A stretch of 64,000 bases of DNA. Source: Nageia nagi (lineage: Eukaryota > Pinophyta). Made by a program: the position numbers and the translations under genes. Each line of letters begins with the position of its first letter. Position 1 is the first letter of the stretch. The notes beneath the pieces are model-generated. The model searched no databases. It was given only the letters and a program-made list of their open reading frames with translations, and was not told the origin of the DNA. The stretch is taken from positions 191,332,001 through 191,396,000 of the forward strand of contig JBITNC010000001.1 of NCBI GenBank assembly GCA_050084985.1. The letters run 5' to 3'. This document shows, in pieces, positions 11,046 to 22,943 of the stretch.

Positions 11046-14000
11046 CAAGATAGAGCTTGGTACTACTCATGTTGTGTTTAACCCTTACTTAGCTTATTAC
11101 CTTCTTGTCTACATTAAGGAGAAAACTATTTTTGAGTAATTTTGGAGTCCCAAAGCGTATAGATATCCTGTGAGACCTGAATTTAGAAGAAATCTTCTGA
11201 TTTTCCAAGATTCCACTTATAGAGGTCACACCCAAAAGGCTGAGGCAGTGTTCATGGCATTTAACAGAGATATCCAACTTACCAAGCATCTGACCTTGAA
11301 TGAGCATGATAACTCGGAGGATATTAAATAAGATGTTTAAAAGTTTAGGAAAGGACTCCGATGGAGTAGCATGTACTACTGTCAAAGATAACTATCCACA
11401 ATTGTTTTTTATGCAGTTGATTGTATTACACGTCTGCAAGGCTAGTTTACATACTAGTAGATAGATGCCTTTGCTACCTTCGCCTTGTAAGATTGTTATT
11501 TGAAGGGGATGGAGCTATTTCACTGCTAGTTTTATGGTTCATGGCTCAAGGCGACACAGAACAATTAAGAGGAGTTCTGGAGTCTTCCATGAAAGGCCCT
11601 ATCATTTAATTTTTTAGGCTATCGCATTTTTTCTTTTTTAATTTGATATGATAACTCTAAGGTGGCAAAAGGAGAAATACAAGTGAAAAAAACTTTTGAA
11701 GAAATCCATATTAAAGTACGTTCATACCAAGTGAAGAGCAGCACGCATAAGATAGAAAAAATATGTAGTTAAAAATCATTCATATTTATCTGCAGATAAG
11801 GGCTGGAGGGCATCCTTCATATGAATAGTTTTGGTTCGGACCTTAAAGAGAAGAGGTATAATGGTTTAATTTTAACTTTTGGTATGTCTTGTCAAATGCT
11901 ATTGATGCAGCTTCGGCATTCCACTTCTGAGATGCTAAAAACTAGGAGATCTTAGCTTTGAAGAGTTTTCTTTTAGGTGGTTTTAGATTCCCTTCATTGG
12001 AATTATATTCATAAGAATTGATGCTGATGCTAGAACCTATGGACCAATTATGGATGCTCATATAACCTTTTGAATATTAACACAAATGCTCTGTCTCTGA
12101 GCTGCAGCAACTCTTGTTTAGGAGTATTTTTCCTGGAGTGTGGATTGACTTTCAACACCCACCATCAACCCATGCATCAACTTCAAAACACCTAGCCTTG
12201 CTTTGGTATTATGGTAGAACCTATGGACCAGGTAGGACTCAAGCATAGAACCTCCTAATTACTGGCACATGCACTCTTCCGTCGAGCTATCGGCCATCAT
12301 GTCACAAGGGTGGCCACCTCGTGCACACTAGCAATTTTATAGACCTCTTGTGATATCAAGAGATTCAAGACCATTCGAAGAACGAGCCAATGACTTAATT
12401 TCTTCTCACGATAATGTCTTCTTTCTTACATCTTGGCTAGATAGAAAAATACTTTTCTTTTTCTTTTTCTCTATGAGAATTATGAACTTTCATTGATTAA
12501 AACGAAATCATTACATGCATATATAGGTTTTGGACAAACTTAAATATAGACTCAACTAAATATAAACTCAAGTTGGATAAACTCAACTTGTTACAACCCA
12601 ATCTTGAAAAAGCATAAATTTAGAAGTCCTAAAATTATCCTAACATGTTAGATAACAACTAGGCGAACCAAACACCCAAAATAGCAACTCCTAAAACTAA
12701 ACTGGGAACAAAAACATCATCCCAAACATGCTAAAAATGAAGGTGATGCTGTTGCATGGTCGTGGTGATAATAACATCACTACGATACTGATGAAGGGAC
12801 TAATAACAAGATTAGTGCTTCCAAGGATGGGTGAGGAGGGAGGCTTTTGGGGATGATGGGCTTGGGAAATACTACTACTACAACTGATAATAATAGCTGA
12901 CAAGGGGAAGAAGGAGGGGTTGACTACAAAGAACCTCATGGTAGAGAGGAGGCACAGTAAGAAGCTCAATTATAGACTCTACATGCTTCGCTTAGTTGTT
13001 CCCAAAATCAACAAGGTTGGTTGGATTATTTGTCTTTTTAGGATCAGGAGCTCAAGGGGTGGAATTGTTTCGTTTTTCCTATGCATGGGCTGCTTGACTT
13101 TTTTCTTTAGATTTGAAATGATGTTTGATCTGGGTGCAATACTTTGATGTCATTTCTTCTCTTTTTCTTCCTAAATTATTTTTGTTCTTAGTGCACGATA
13201 ATATTCACTCCAACTTGTTTCAATTTGTCCTTCTTCTTATTTGAGGGCATCTTCATGACTCTGGTATGGTGTTGAAACTATGGATTAATTATTATTGAAT
13301 TATCTAACTCTTGAATTTTAGCATTAGTTGTAGATCCTCTATTTAACATTATTATATAGGAAATTTTCATATAATGTTGTATTGTGGATTGACCTCCAAC
13401 TATCAATCTTCTATGTTTTGAAAGCTGGCCATGTCCTACCTATATTTATAGGAATCTTTGGAGTAACCCAGGGTAGGTACAACCGTAGAAGAACAACATA
13501 TTCAGAACTCTGCTCCACTGCTCTGATTCTTCAGGTATGAGATATAGGGTGCTACAAGTAGAGATGGCGTAATAGCCAGTCTAGAGATCATGTTAATGAA
13601 TGGAGAGAGAGTGTAAGACAGTGCACCTTCTACTGCATCAAAAGTAACTTCCTGATGGGAAAAAGTTTACATTATTAAAGCAAGAAGATTAGCTGAAGAG
13701 CAAACATGGTGGAAGGGAGATCTTTGGTAGAGACTCCAACATAACAGCATTAAATTAAGTTCATATATCAGTTTTAATGAAGCATTAAGGTATCATTATA
13801 TTAGCCATAGCATTAAATTTTGTATGTATAGTACATCAAAATATGCTTTAACAAATAGTTTGCTGAATTCATGGTGATGCCCTCTCTATCAGTTCCTATC
13901 CATGAAACTAGCAGTTGTTAATCCTAGGCTTGACTTGAGCATTGCCAATTTTTTTACCAAGAGATAAAACCCATTACTAATAAATTGTTACTATTTGGTA

Positions 14001-14889
14001 TGTTGTAAAAATTATTCGATAAATCTTGCCTTAGTTTTTTGCTTTGTCATCATTATCCCACATTTATATTGGTTTTCTAATTGTTGTGCAGATGATGGCC
14101 CCATGTGGGAACTTTTCTTCCATGGGAGGGGTAGCAGCAACATGCTGCATTACAAGAAGTGTATGTTGCAGATTGGATATTCCTAAGTGCAGCAGATATA
14201 ACATCACTGTACAGGGCACCTATTTCTGAAGATATTTGTTGATACTAACTTCAATTAAGGACAAACTTCTTAGATAAAATGCATCCATGAATTTCTTTTT
14301 ATCATAATCATTATTATTATTGAAGTTCATATATCAGCAAACATAATGGCAGAGAGATCTAAAATTGATCCATATATATATAAGCATTTTACTGATGCGT
14401 TCATAGACTAAAATTAAGAAAAGGACAACATGATCAACAAGCAGCAAAGGAAAGAAAGGCATAATGGTTTTACTAAGTTCAGTTTTAAGATGCTAAAAGA
14501 AATTATTCCTAGTTCCATATTCCGAATAAAGTAGAAAAATACAACATGATCTCAGTCTACCCCTTTTTATCAACATACCTTGAACACAAGCTTCTCTTCC
14601 TTCGAATGATGATGTCCATTCATTGATGGGCTCTGTCTCATTGGCCATATAGATATGCAAAATATCAAAGTCCTTCAAAATCAAATGTAAAACATTATTA
14701 AAATATAAATATAAGAATATATAAAATCTGAGATGAAGTTTACAGTAACTTTCAAGTTCAATATGGAAAAACAAAATATCAAATCCTCTTCAGTTTTAAA
14801 TTCTAACAAATAGAATGATTTTAGAAATCCTAAAAAAGAAAAACAAAATAACAAAGCATTGGACGCGACAATGGATGTTAGGGATTTAA

Positions 14890-15290
14890 CTTCTTTGCGT
14901 TGCCTGCCTTCTCACCCTGGCAACAACCCCAAAACCTTGGCAGCAATCCTAAATAAATATCATGCTGGTTAACCAACGCTGCCACTCTCCCCACTGCCAT
15001 TATAGGTCACCTTCCCACTCATCTGCATTATCATTCCCTGCTCCAAATTCAGAACTCAAACATTCACAACATTTTTCATTATCGATAGAACACAAACCCA
15101 TGTTGTAAAAATTCTTTGAATGTGATCTCATCGCAAGGGATACATTATTATTTCCTAAAACCCAGTCTACTTCACATATAATCGATTTTTTAATCACACA
15201 AAATTACCTTGAGATCTTTGTTGAGAATGTTAGACAGAGCCGATAGAAGAGTTGTCTTCCCAAAGGCAACAACGTCATTCTTCAAAGCAG
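14890..15290 (-). pseudogene. PDR-type ABCG transporter pseudogene, two exon fragments
   Basis: Minus strand. Exon fragment A (about 15290-15208) reads GKTTLLSALSNILNKDLK, matching the Walker A end of plant full-size ABCG/PDR transporters, ATP-driven plasma-membrane exporters. It ends at a 5' splice site (CTCAAG|GTAATTTT). An intron of 185 bp (15207-15023) ends in TAATGCAG, and fragment B starts with SGKVTYNG, the expected next PDR segment; QHDIYLG, matching the ISQHDLHIG region, follows in another frame. The glycine-rich start of Walker A is missing: sequence resembling RMTLLL runs straight into GKTT with a deletion of roughly 17 bp. Stops and a frameshift follow. Fragment A and the intron are repeated at 40.7 and 54.9 kb. 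Confidence 0.75.
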
Positions 15291-15395
15291 AACAATGTCT
15301 CAGTCCAGAAGAAGGCAGGATTCATGTAAACATTAACTACTGCTTGATAAAGCAAATATTGAAGACATTTGCAACCAACATCAGAAACTGTTATG

Positions 15396-16984
15396 AATTA
15401 AGCACTGTATTTATACGAAGCGTTACCTGCTGGGAAAGCAGAACCTCTGCCATCTCAAGCAAATAGTTGGGTATGGCATGAAGAGCTCTGGTTCAGGCGC
15501 TTGAAAAAGACAGAATGCAGAAATTCTCATTGTCTGAGCAGAGGCAGTAGGGTTTCTAAAGCAATGAGCAACCAAATTACCTTTTAATACTTTTTAACTC
15601 ATTAATTTGTTTTAGCTGAGCAACCAAATTAATTACTTTTTTTTTTTGCCAGCTCATCTCCAACGGTTATATATTTCAAACTTAACCACATACAATGAAT
15701 CCTATTTGCATATGATTTATTTTTCTTAGCAAAGTGAATTAAGGAAATTTGTACATAAGTGAAATGGTTTTGTGTTTTATCAATCTATAAAATATACCCA
15801 TGTTACAAAATCATATCCAATTTCTATATTTTTATTTTAGAATTTATATTTATATTGATGAACTTGATTTTTATTATTTTGATGTTGTTTTCATTGTAAA
15901 TATGAATTTGTATAGTTTATCTTGATGAAATTTTAGATTATTATTATTATTTAAATTTCACATCTTAAAGCCATGGGTATCTTTGGCATGATTATGAAAA
16001 TTTGAAAATAAGTCATCAAAATCAACAATCAAACTTCCACATTGATAGCATTCATCCACCTCTTGAACACGAATAAATTTTTGATCTCTTCAAATAAAAT
16101 ATGAACCTCTTACATAATTTTCTCTCACAAAACGGAAGGTTCCTTTATCAAGTGTTAATTAAACCTAGCAATCATATACCTTTAACTAAGCTAAAATATT
16201 CCATACCTCACCACATAAACTCAATCTTTCTATCCATTAAACAAAACATTCAAGTCCAATAGCATATCCCTACTTAATTTTATATCCCCTAGATAACATG
16301 AATATAATTTCCAAGCACAAATAATACGACTTTATAACAAACAACAAAATACCCTTGAAAAATCTATGGTTATTACTTCTTTAGCTCCTTATATCATAAT
16401 CCACTCTATTCCTCCTAAATTATATATTCTAAAAAAATACAATTATGGACAATAGAAGGTATATCCTTGCATGTCTGAGCCTTCATCCAATTATACATTA
16501 TTTTGCACTTGATGAAATCCTTTAAATCAAACTTTTTCCTCAAAGCCTTGTGGACACTATTAGTTATTAGTTTTATACCCTTCTATAGAAATCAATCCTT
16601 GAATTTGAACCACTTATCCAAATTTTTTGTATCGATAGAGTAGACCAAAGATAAAGAATAAAAGTCATAATGAGAACTAGACATATGCAATAGAGCTAGC
16701 TAACCATTAACTCATAAGACCTATCAAATAAAGTCAATTAATGCAAATTGTAGATAATAGAATTATAAAGTGGTGGATTTGGACTTAAGACAAAGAAGGG
16801 AGATATAATGAATAATTAAGTAGTTTCAACCACTTATAACTTTTGTTTAGTTGGAAAATCTAGGATTCTTGAAATCAATGCTATTAAACAAAAACCTAAT
16901 ATACATATGTAATTATGCTTTTAGATTTAATTAATTATATATAAAGAATAATATATAACATACCTAAATAATGTACCTCATATA
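15396..16984. other. Unassigned AT-rich interval
   Basis: About 1.6 kb of AT-rich sequence with no open frame, repeat family or element terminus I can support. The ABCG-related homology with 40.6 kb ends at about 15395. Confidence 0.5.
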
Positions 16985-17025
16985 TATTCACTAGACCAAA
17001 ATAGGCTTTAGGGGCAGCCAATTCG

Positions 17026-17150
17026 GTATATTTTAAGGAGGTGGTTTTAAACCACCTTAATTTTGGGTTTTAATGGTGGCTTTCATGGGGTTGTTTTGAA
17101 CTACCGCTAAAAATATAAGGAGGTGGGTTAAAACCACCCCTCAATATAAA
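17026..17150. repeat. Cluster of GGTGGTTTTAAACCACC-type palindromes
   Basis: AGGTGGTTTTAAACCACCT near 17039-17057 is a near-perfect palindrome, and GAGGTGGGTTAAAACCACCCC lies about 75 bp downstream, with an internal GGTGGC/ACCGC pair. A similar AAAGGAGG...CCTCCTTT palindrome plus an AGGGGTTTACCACCCCT-type repeat occurs at 39776-39835 and 54030-54096. They could be ends of a non-autonomous DNA transposon; this is not established. Confidence 0.45.
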
Positions 17151-17419
17151 AAATAAAAAATAAAAATCATGTGGGAGACTTAAGCAGGCAATTTTGAAAG
17201 TTCTTAGGCATTTGAGTTTCGAGTTTACCATTGTGAGGGGGTAGAAGAGAGGAGAGGTTAGAATAGGCATTTCAAGTTTTTTTAGAAAGGTGAGGGATAG
17301 AGGAGAGAAGAGGCAAGTAGAGTCATTAGAAAGTATTCTTCCACATTTTTACATTTTAATCTTGTTAAATAATTATCATTCCTTGTATTCTTCTATATTT
17401 TTAAAATAAGGCTTAACAC

Positions 17420-17698
17420 CTAACAATTGCATGTGGAATAAAAGTCTTTAAGGTATTTTTTTATGTGTGTTTTGAAATCATTACCGACCATGATACTATA
17501 AATTTGCATTATGCATCTTATAAAATAATTACTAGGCCTTGTGTATTCTTCCACATTTTGCATATATATCTTAGGGCCTTTTTTAGAAACATTATTGTGC
17601 ATGTATCCAACAATTATTGCATACCATGAAATTGTATTTGCATCACACATTTTATCAACAATATTCTTAAGCCCTATATTTTCTTTCACATTTTGCAT
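17420..17698 (-). pseudogene. PPR-protein fragment (PLS class)
   Basis: The minus-strand frame holds KMCDANTISWYAIIVGYMHN, which matches the L/S-type pentatricopeptide motif (typically KMP.RD.VSWNAMI.GY.QNG). It continues in the usual spacing to a second weaker unit (YFIRCIMQI). PPR proteins bind organellar RNA and act in editing or processing. Here only a fragment remains, without a start or targeting peptide. It lies downstream, in the minus-strand sense, of the E-motif arrays at 17.7-21.7 kb, so the cluster probably descends from one PLS-class gene or a small family. Confidence 0.7.
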
Positions 17699-17739
17699 AC
17701 ATGACTATAAGGGCATTCAAAATCACAAAATTCAATTTA

Positions 17740-18670
17740 CAAGCATCATGTAAACATAGCCATACAAGTAATTCAGTTTTTATTGCTACTTTGGCAATGA
17801 AGTTTAAATATCCATGAAGTTAGCCTATACAAATTATAATGTTTGATTTATAAGCACCAAGTAGACATATCCATACACTCAATTCAAGTTTTATGGATTT
17901 TTTGGTAGTGAAATTCAAATCTCCATCAAGATACAACATTCGATTTGAAGTACCAAGTAAAAATAACCACATACCCAATTTAGGTTTTATGGGTATTTTA
18001 TCAATAAACTTCAAACCTCCCTCAATACAGCATGCACAAACCACAACATTTGATTTACAAGCACTAACTCATAAACATATCCATATATGCAATTTAGGTC
18101 TTATAGGTATTTTGAAAGTGAAGTTCAAAGCTCCTTCGAGATAGAACATTTGATTTACAAGAACTAAGTAGACACATCCACAAACTCAATTTAGTTTTTA
18201 TGCATATTTGGGTAGTGAAGTTCAAATCTCTTTCAATATATCAAATAAAACACACAACATTCGATTTACAAGAATGAACTAGATACATCCACACATATCA
18301 ATCAAGTTTTATGGGTATTTTGGTATGAAGTTCGAAGCTCCCTCAAAATAGCTTGCACACCTACCAAAACATTCAATTTACAAGCACCAATTATACATAT
18401 TCCAATTTAGGTTTTGTGGGCATTTTGATAGTGAAGTTCAAAGCACCCCAAAGATAGCCTATACATACAAGAACCAAGTAGACACATCAACACACCTAAT
18501 TCAAGTTTTATGAGTATTTTAGTAGTGAAGTTTGAAGATCCCTCATGGTAACCTACATAAACCACAACATTCAATTTACAAGTACCATGTAGACACATCT
18601 ATATACCCAATTCAAGTTTTATGGGTATTTTGGTAGTGGAGTTCAAAGCTCGCTCAAGATAGTTTGCATG
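17740..18670 (-). repeat. Tandem array derived from a PPR E motif, block 1
   Basis: About nine units of roughly 97-111 bp. On the plus strand each has a TTTTATGGGTATTTTGGTAGTGAAGTTCAA-type core (seen near 17775, 17886, 17983, 18092, 18195, 18305, 18411, 18504 and 18614). On the minus strand units read as variants of LEG-LNFTTK-PIK-KL-VWMCLLGACKSN. WMCLLGACKS is the signature of the E motif that follows the repeats in PLS-class PPR proteins. A 111-bp spacing is 37 codons, so several neighbouring units stay in one frame. The units are too diverged and broken for function. Confidence 0.7.
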
Positions 18671-18982
18671 ACCAAGAAGATCAACAATGCATGTATAATG
18701 ATTCATCCTAGAAAATAATGCAATAAGAATTGCTCACTTTATTAAAATATTTACAAGTTATATAAACACAGAAAACTTATGTTGTAAGGGTTTATTCATA
18801 AGTGCTTTGTAATATCAAAGAGTTTAATGGTATATTAGTTGTAGCTATGAATTACATGTCCTCCAATCATTACATTTTATGAAATTGTATCTATGAACTT
18901 AATTAGGTGAGCACACAAAAATCTATTATGTAATTAGAGATAAACTTATTTGCAATACAATAATTTCTTACTTAAAAGTTAT

Positions 18983-19261
18983 TCATAACACTTTTTTAAA
19001 AAATAAAATGGAACATGGTTTCTTATCTATTTGAAAGCATGCTCCATGTACAATAACATTCTCCATGTTTGAAATGCAATTTTCTACTTCGAAATTAATA
19101 TTTGAAAGTAAAATATAAGATGCAATATATATAGGCTTTAAAAAAGGGATTATTACCACAAACACCCCTATTCCTACATTTTTATGTGATTTGCAAGCAC
19201 CAAGAAGACACATCCACATACTTAATTTAGGTTTTATGGGCATTTTGGTAATAAAGTTCAA
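18983..19261 (-). pseudogene. PPR E-domain fragment, best-preserved unit
   Basis: The minus-strand frame reads MNFITKMPIKPKLSMWMCLL, then GACKSHKNVGIG, then about ten residues later IASYILLSNI. This is the full E1 to E2 order of PLS-class PPR proteins (MPIKPD..VW..LLGAC..H.NVE.G ... YVLLSNIYA). It is the only unit where the downstream YxLLSNI part survives, so it probably lies nearest the ancestral sequence. The frame then degrades, with no E+ or DYW end seen. Confidence 0.75.
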
Positions 19262-19331
19262 AGCTTCCTCAAGATATCATGCACAACCAAGCTAGTCCAA
19301 AATATATGCATAATGCTATTTTTTATAGAAA

Positions 19332-19412
19332 ATCCATTTTGTGCATATCTTATGATCATTGCAATCCATGAAATTATATATGCATCATGCATCTTATCAA
19401 AATATTATCAAA
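19332..19412 (-). pseudogene. PPR L/S motif fragment
   Basis: The minus strand reads YFDKMHDAYIISWIAMIIRY followed by AQNG. This is a clear PPR motif (FDKM...D..SW..MI.GYAQNG) in one open frame, upstream (minus-strand sense) of the 18983-19261 E-domain fragment's end region. A single motif, not a gene. Confidence 0.7.
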
Positions 19413-19429
19413 CCTTGATAGTTGAATGT

Positions 19430-20999
19430 TGGTATATGCTTATAGGGGAAATTAAATCTTGATAATGTGCAGAGTGGTACTCTACCCAGAAAAGAAAAAA
19501 GAAAGATATGAAAATCAGTTGAATATATCATAAAAAGCAAAGAGCCAATGATAGGAAAGGTTCACACCAGTAAGTACTTGAAATTTGATAGAGTTATTCA
19601 ATAATGATTGATCTACGTATATTACAATTGATTATGGTTTTATTAGCAACAACGGTGTATTATAGAAAATTTAAAAATTAGATGGGTGTGATCTTGTTTA
19701 GTGAGTAAGGAACCTAAAGATGCAACTCATAACATAATTAAATCTAATGTAAAGATTGATATAAATTACAAGCTTAACGATGGTTTGGATAACAAGCCTC
19801 ACTATGCCTTTATTAGTGAGCTTGATGATGGTCTAGTCAATGAGCCTGATAATGCTTTGGCCAAAAAAGAAGGTATGTAAACTATACAACAAATTTGCCC
19901 ATAATGTTGTTTACTTGTAGTTGTCATTCTATAAGGCATAGCAATATTTGGATTGTACCTAATGTATAGGTATTGATGCCATATCATCACACACTTTAAA
20001 CTCTAAAATCAAATAACAAGAGGTCCACCAAGATTTGTGATTAATGTGAGCAACATAAATAAGATGGAGATCATTAGTAATCTGATTGGATTACCCATTG
20101 GAGAAAATACGATGATGTTTTTATCCTTTTTGGGACTAGTACTCAAGGAGCTTGTTCCTATCACTTATAAATACTAGAAGCTAATCCCAACAAAAGTTAA
20201 AGATAATTATTAGACAATAGTTAAGGTAAGTTACTAGTGGTCAAAATATTTCATAGTTTCCACTTTTAAATACTTATATAAATGTTGTATCAAATAAGAT
20301 AATGAATAAATATGGTAATAATATTTGGGAAAGACTGCAAGATATATTGGAATTGTAAAAAAGATATGACAAAAAGGAAATCCCATCATAAACTAGAAGG
20401 TTTCCTTTGATAATGACAAGATAAGAATAATCATCCCTAGAGAGCTAACATAGAAAGTTGAAGTAGGATAAAGAATTACTCTAATTGGAAAACTAGTGGT
20501 AGTAAGGTGTTACCAACCCAATTTTGAGCTTTCAAAATCTTGAATAAAAGGAGATTTTTTTATATTTCAGATACCACTTCATGTTTGATTATTTTTTTAC
20601 TCATGATCTTATTTTTCACCTTTGTGATCACTACATTTGATCAATCTCTTGAACATGCTTGATGAATTCATCCTTGGTTTTCATAGTCCAAATAAGTGAA
20701 ATTATGATTTATCAAAATCAAAGTGTCAAATAATTGATTTTATGGTTTCATATCAAAGAGCTCTGCATTAAGGTCTGTCACCTTTTACAACTCATCAAAA
20801 GGAGCTACAATTTATGAGATCTTAAACATTTAAGTTTTATTAAAAATGAGCAATTTCATTAAATTGTTAATTCATATATTTTTATCGATATTTTTGGAAA
20901 TCTAAAATTTATGAAACATGTCATGCATATAATCATTAGAAAAATATCAGTTGCAAGAAGCTCATATAATTAATAGAATCAAAAATGAAATCCATTTAT
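19430..20999. other. Unassigned interval between the two PPR-derived arrays
   Basis: About 1.6 kb, AT-rich. A short set of lines around 19760-19860 repeats AATGAGCCTGATAATGCTTTG-like wording but forms no convincing array. No domain recognised. Confidence 0.4.
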
Positions 21000-21745
21000 A
21001 AAATATCCACACAACCAATTTAGATTTTATGATTATTTTAGCAATAAAGTTCAAAGCTCCCCCAAGACAACATGCACAAACCATAGCATTCAATTTACAA
21101 TGACTAACTCATAGACATATCCACATACCCAATTTATGTTTTATAGGTATTTTGGAAGTGAAAAGCTCCCTCAAGATAGAATATTTAATTTATAAGAATG
21201 AAGTAGATGCATCCACACATCCAATTTAGATTTTATTGCTATTTTGGTAGTGAAGTTCAATTCTCCCTCGAGATAGCCTACAGAAACCATAAAATTTGAT
21301 TTATAAGAACTAACTAGATACATCCACACATCCAATTTAACTTTGATAGGTATTTTGGTAGTGAAGTTCAAATCTCCTTCAAGATAACCTAGACCTATCA
21401 CAACATTCAATTTACAAGAACCAAGTAGACATATTCACATATCCATTTAAGTTTTATGGGTATTTTGATAGTGAAGTTCAAATCTCCCTCAAGCTAGCTT
21501 ACATGAACCATAATATTTGATTTACAAGCACCAAGTAGAAACACCCATGCACCTAATTTATATTTTATGGGTATCTTGGTAGTGAAGTTTAAATCTTCCT
21601 TATGATAAGCTACATAAATCATAACATTCAATTTACGTACACCAAGTAGATACATATACACATCCAATTAATGTTTTATGGGTATTTTGGTAGTGAAGTT
21701 TAAAGCTTACTCAAGATAACTTGCATGGACAAGAAGATCAACATT
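21000..21745 (-). repeat. Tandem array derived from a PPR E motif, block 2
   Basis: About seven units of 100-118 bp, with cores near 21012, 21130, 21228, 21340, 21449, 21560 and 21671. In 21171-21410 two consecutive units stay in frame on the minus strand: GYLEGDLNFTTKIPIKVKL, DVWMYLVSSYKSN, then GYLEGELNFTTKIAIKSKL, DVWMHLLHSYK. The unit is the same as in block 1. The array ends at about 21745 with TTGCATGGACAAGAAGATCAAC, which also ends block 1 (near 18663), so both blocks share a right boundary. Confidence 0.7.
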
Positions 21746-21962
21746 GCATGTGTAGACACCTAAAAATGAATTATTATTAATCAAATAATTCATTTTATAG
21801 CATCAATGATATTTATTGTAAAAAGGGGTTAAAAATATACCCAAGGCAATGTAATTAATGTAATCGACCATAGAACAACATAAAAGGTATCAAATATCAA
21901 TAAAGACACGACAAACAATGTAATGTGCAATGATCCCAAGAATCAAAGATGATCAAGATGTT

Positions 21963-21967
21963 GCTAT
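21963..21967. other. Target-site duplication, left copy (GCTAT)
   Basis: GCTAT directly precedes the left LTR and matches 30781-30785. Five bases is the usual copia target-site duplication. Confidence 0.95.
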
Positions 21968-22450
21968 TGAAGGATTTAGACTAGATCTAAACAAATCCTC
22001 AAGGACCAAGACTAGGAAACTCAATCATACTCAAGATAACACCATTCACACAAGATAACACAAGTGTAATGTGGTTCCTCCCTCCTTGGGAGTACATCCA
22101 CAACTAGTATCTCAATTCTCAAGTATGCCCCTCTTACAACTATTCTCTTCCTCTCCTACACAACTAGTAGAGTAATCTTACTCCAAAAACTTAGTTATGT
22201 TACAAGAGGAGAGGCCCTCTATTTATAGCTTGAGAGCACCTCCCTAACCTCCCTTTAACCCAAGGGTAAGGTTAGGGTTACATTAAATGTATCACCTAAC
22301 TTTAACCTACCAACTAACCACTTGGTAAAGTCAAAGTCTACATAATAAAGAATTCAATTAATCCCTTAAGGTATCTACATATCCTTTAAGTGATTAATTG
22401 AATTTACAAGGAGTTTAGATATTCATAATATTTCATTACAAATTCTAACA
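21968..22450 (-). repeat. 3' LTR of the complete copia element
   Basis: 483 bp, TGAAGGATTT...AATTCTAACA on the plus strand. It carries a minus-strand TATAAATA at 22227-22220, the likely promoter core. Differences from the other LTR (single bases such as GTGGTTCC/GTGGCTCC, GAGGCCC/GAGCCCC, TCCCTAAC/TATCTAAC) number nine in total. Confidence 0.97.
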
Positions 22451-22460
22451 CTCCCCCTTA
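22451..22460 (-). promoter_or_regulatory. Polypurine tract
   Basis: The minus strand reads TAAGGGGGAG directly against the 3' LTR. It is the primer for plus-strand DNA synthesis. Confidence 0.9.
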
Positions 22461-22943
22461 ATGCAATATTGGGATAGAGCATAGAAGAGAGAAGAGAGAG
22501 AGTAAGAGAGAGTTCTCCTCCATAGAGATACAAGTGGAGATGAGAACATTTACATATTTGAGAATCTTTTTGAGAACTAGTTTGAGACTCACTACATTAC
22601 CATTTGACAAAAATAGTTTACAATACAATCATTAACCACAACTGGTTTCACTGTACATAGTATTCGATCAACTTTAAGCTGACATGTGAGTCTCCATGAG
22701 CTTGCTTACACAAGATGAGTAACCTGCATTTCTGAAGAAGATTCTACATGCTACAAGCAACTCATGAACAAAATCAGTTAGATGCATCATATATTCAAAT
22801 AAGAGAATCAAATAATGTCATCTTATAAATAATTGATCAATGGTGCACTATAAGTCATCACAGAGATGCCAAGCCATCACTCATAGTCACCTGTTGTATA
22901 TAGACATGTGTTGATTTTTAATAGAGCATAAAAATTATACAAC
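22461..22943 (-). other. Copia 3' non-coding segment
   Basis: Between the PPT and the hairpins. It has a GA-rich stretch at about 22484-22512 and otherwise AT-rich sequence with no coding frame. Unusually long for the interval between RNase H and LTR in copia elements. Confidence 0.6.

Larger units (their letters stand above)
10472..14889. other. Unassigned interval with a few gene-like scraps
   Basis: About 4.4 kb without a gene I can name. It contains a perfect hairpin at 10722-10750, a short direct repeat at 10944-11045, a plus-strand stretch near 11090-11330 that reads like protein (for example YRYPVRPEFRRNLLIFQDST) but has stops, a minus-strand stretch of about 50 open codons near 13525-13665 (for example VEGALSYTLSPFINMISRL), and a possible 3' splice site at about 14092 (TTGTTGTGCAG before ATGATGGCC). 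These may be exons of one or more dead host genes; I do not recognise them. Confidence 0.4.

Noticed and set aside
22265-22282. Telomere-like TTAGGG in the copia LTRs (also 30605-30620)
   Set aside because: Only one or two loose copies (AAGGTTAGGGTTACA), not a tandem run, and within an LTR.
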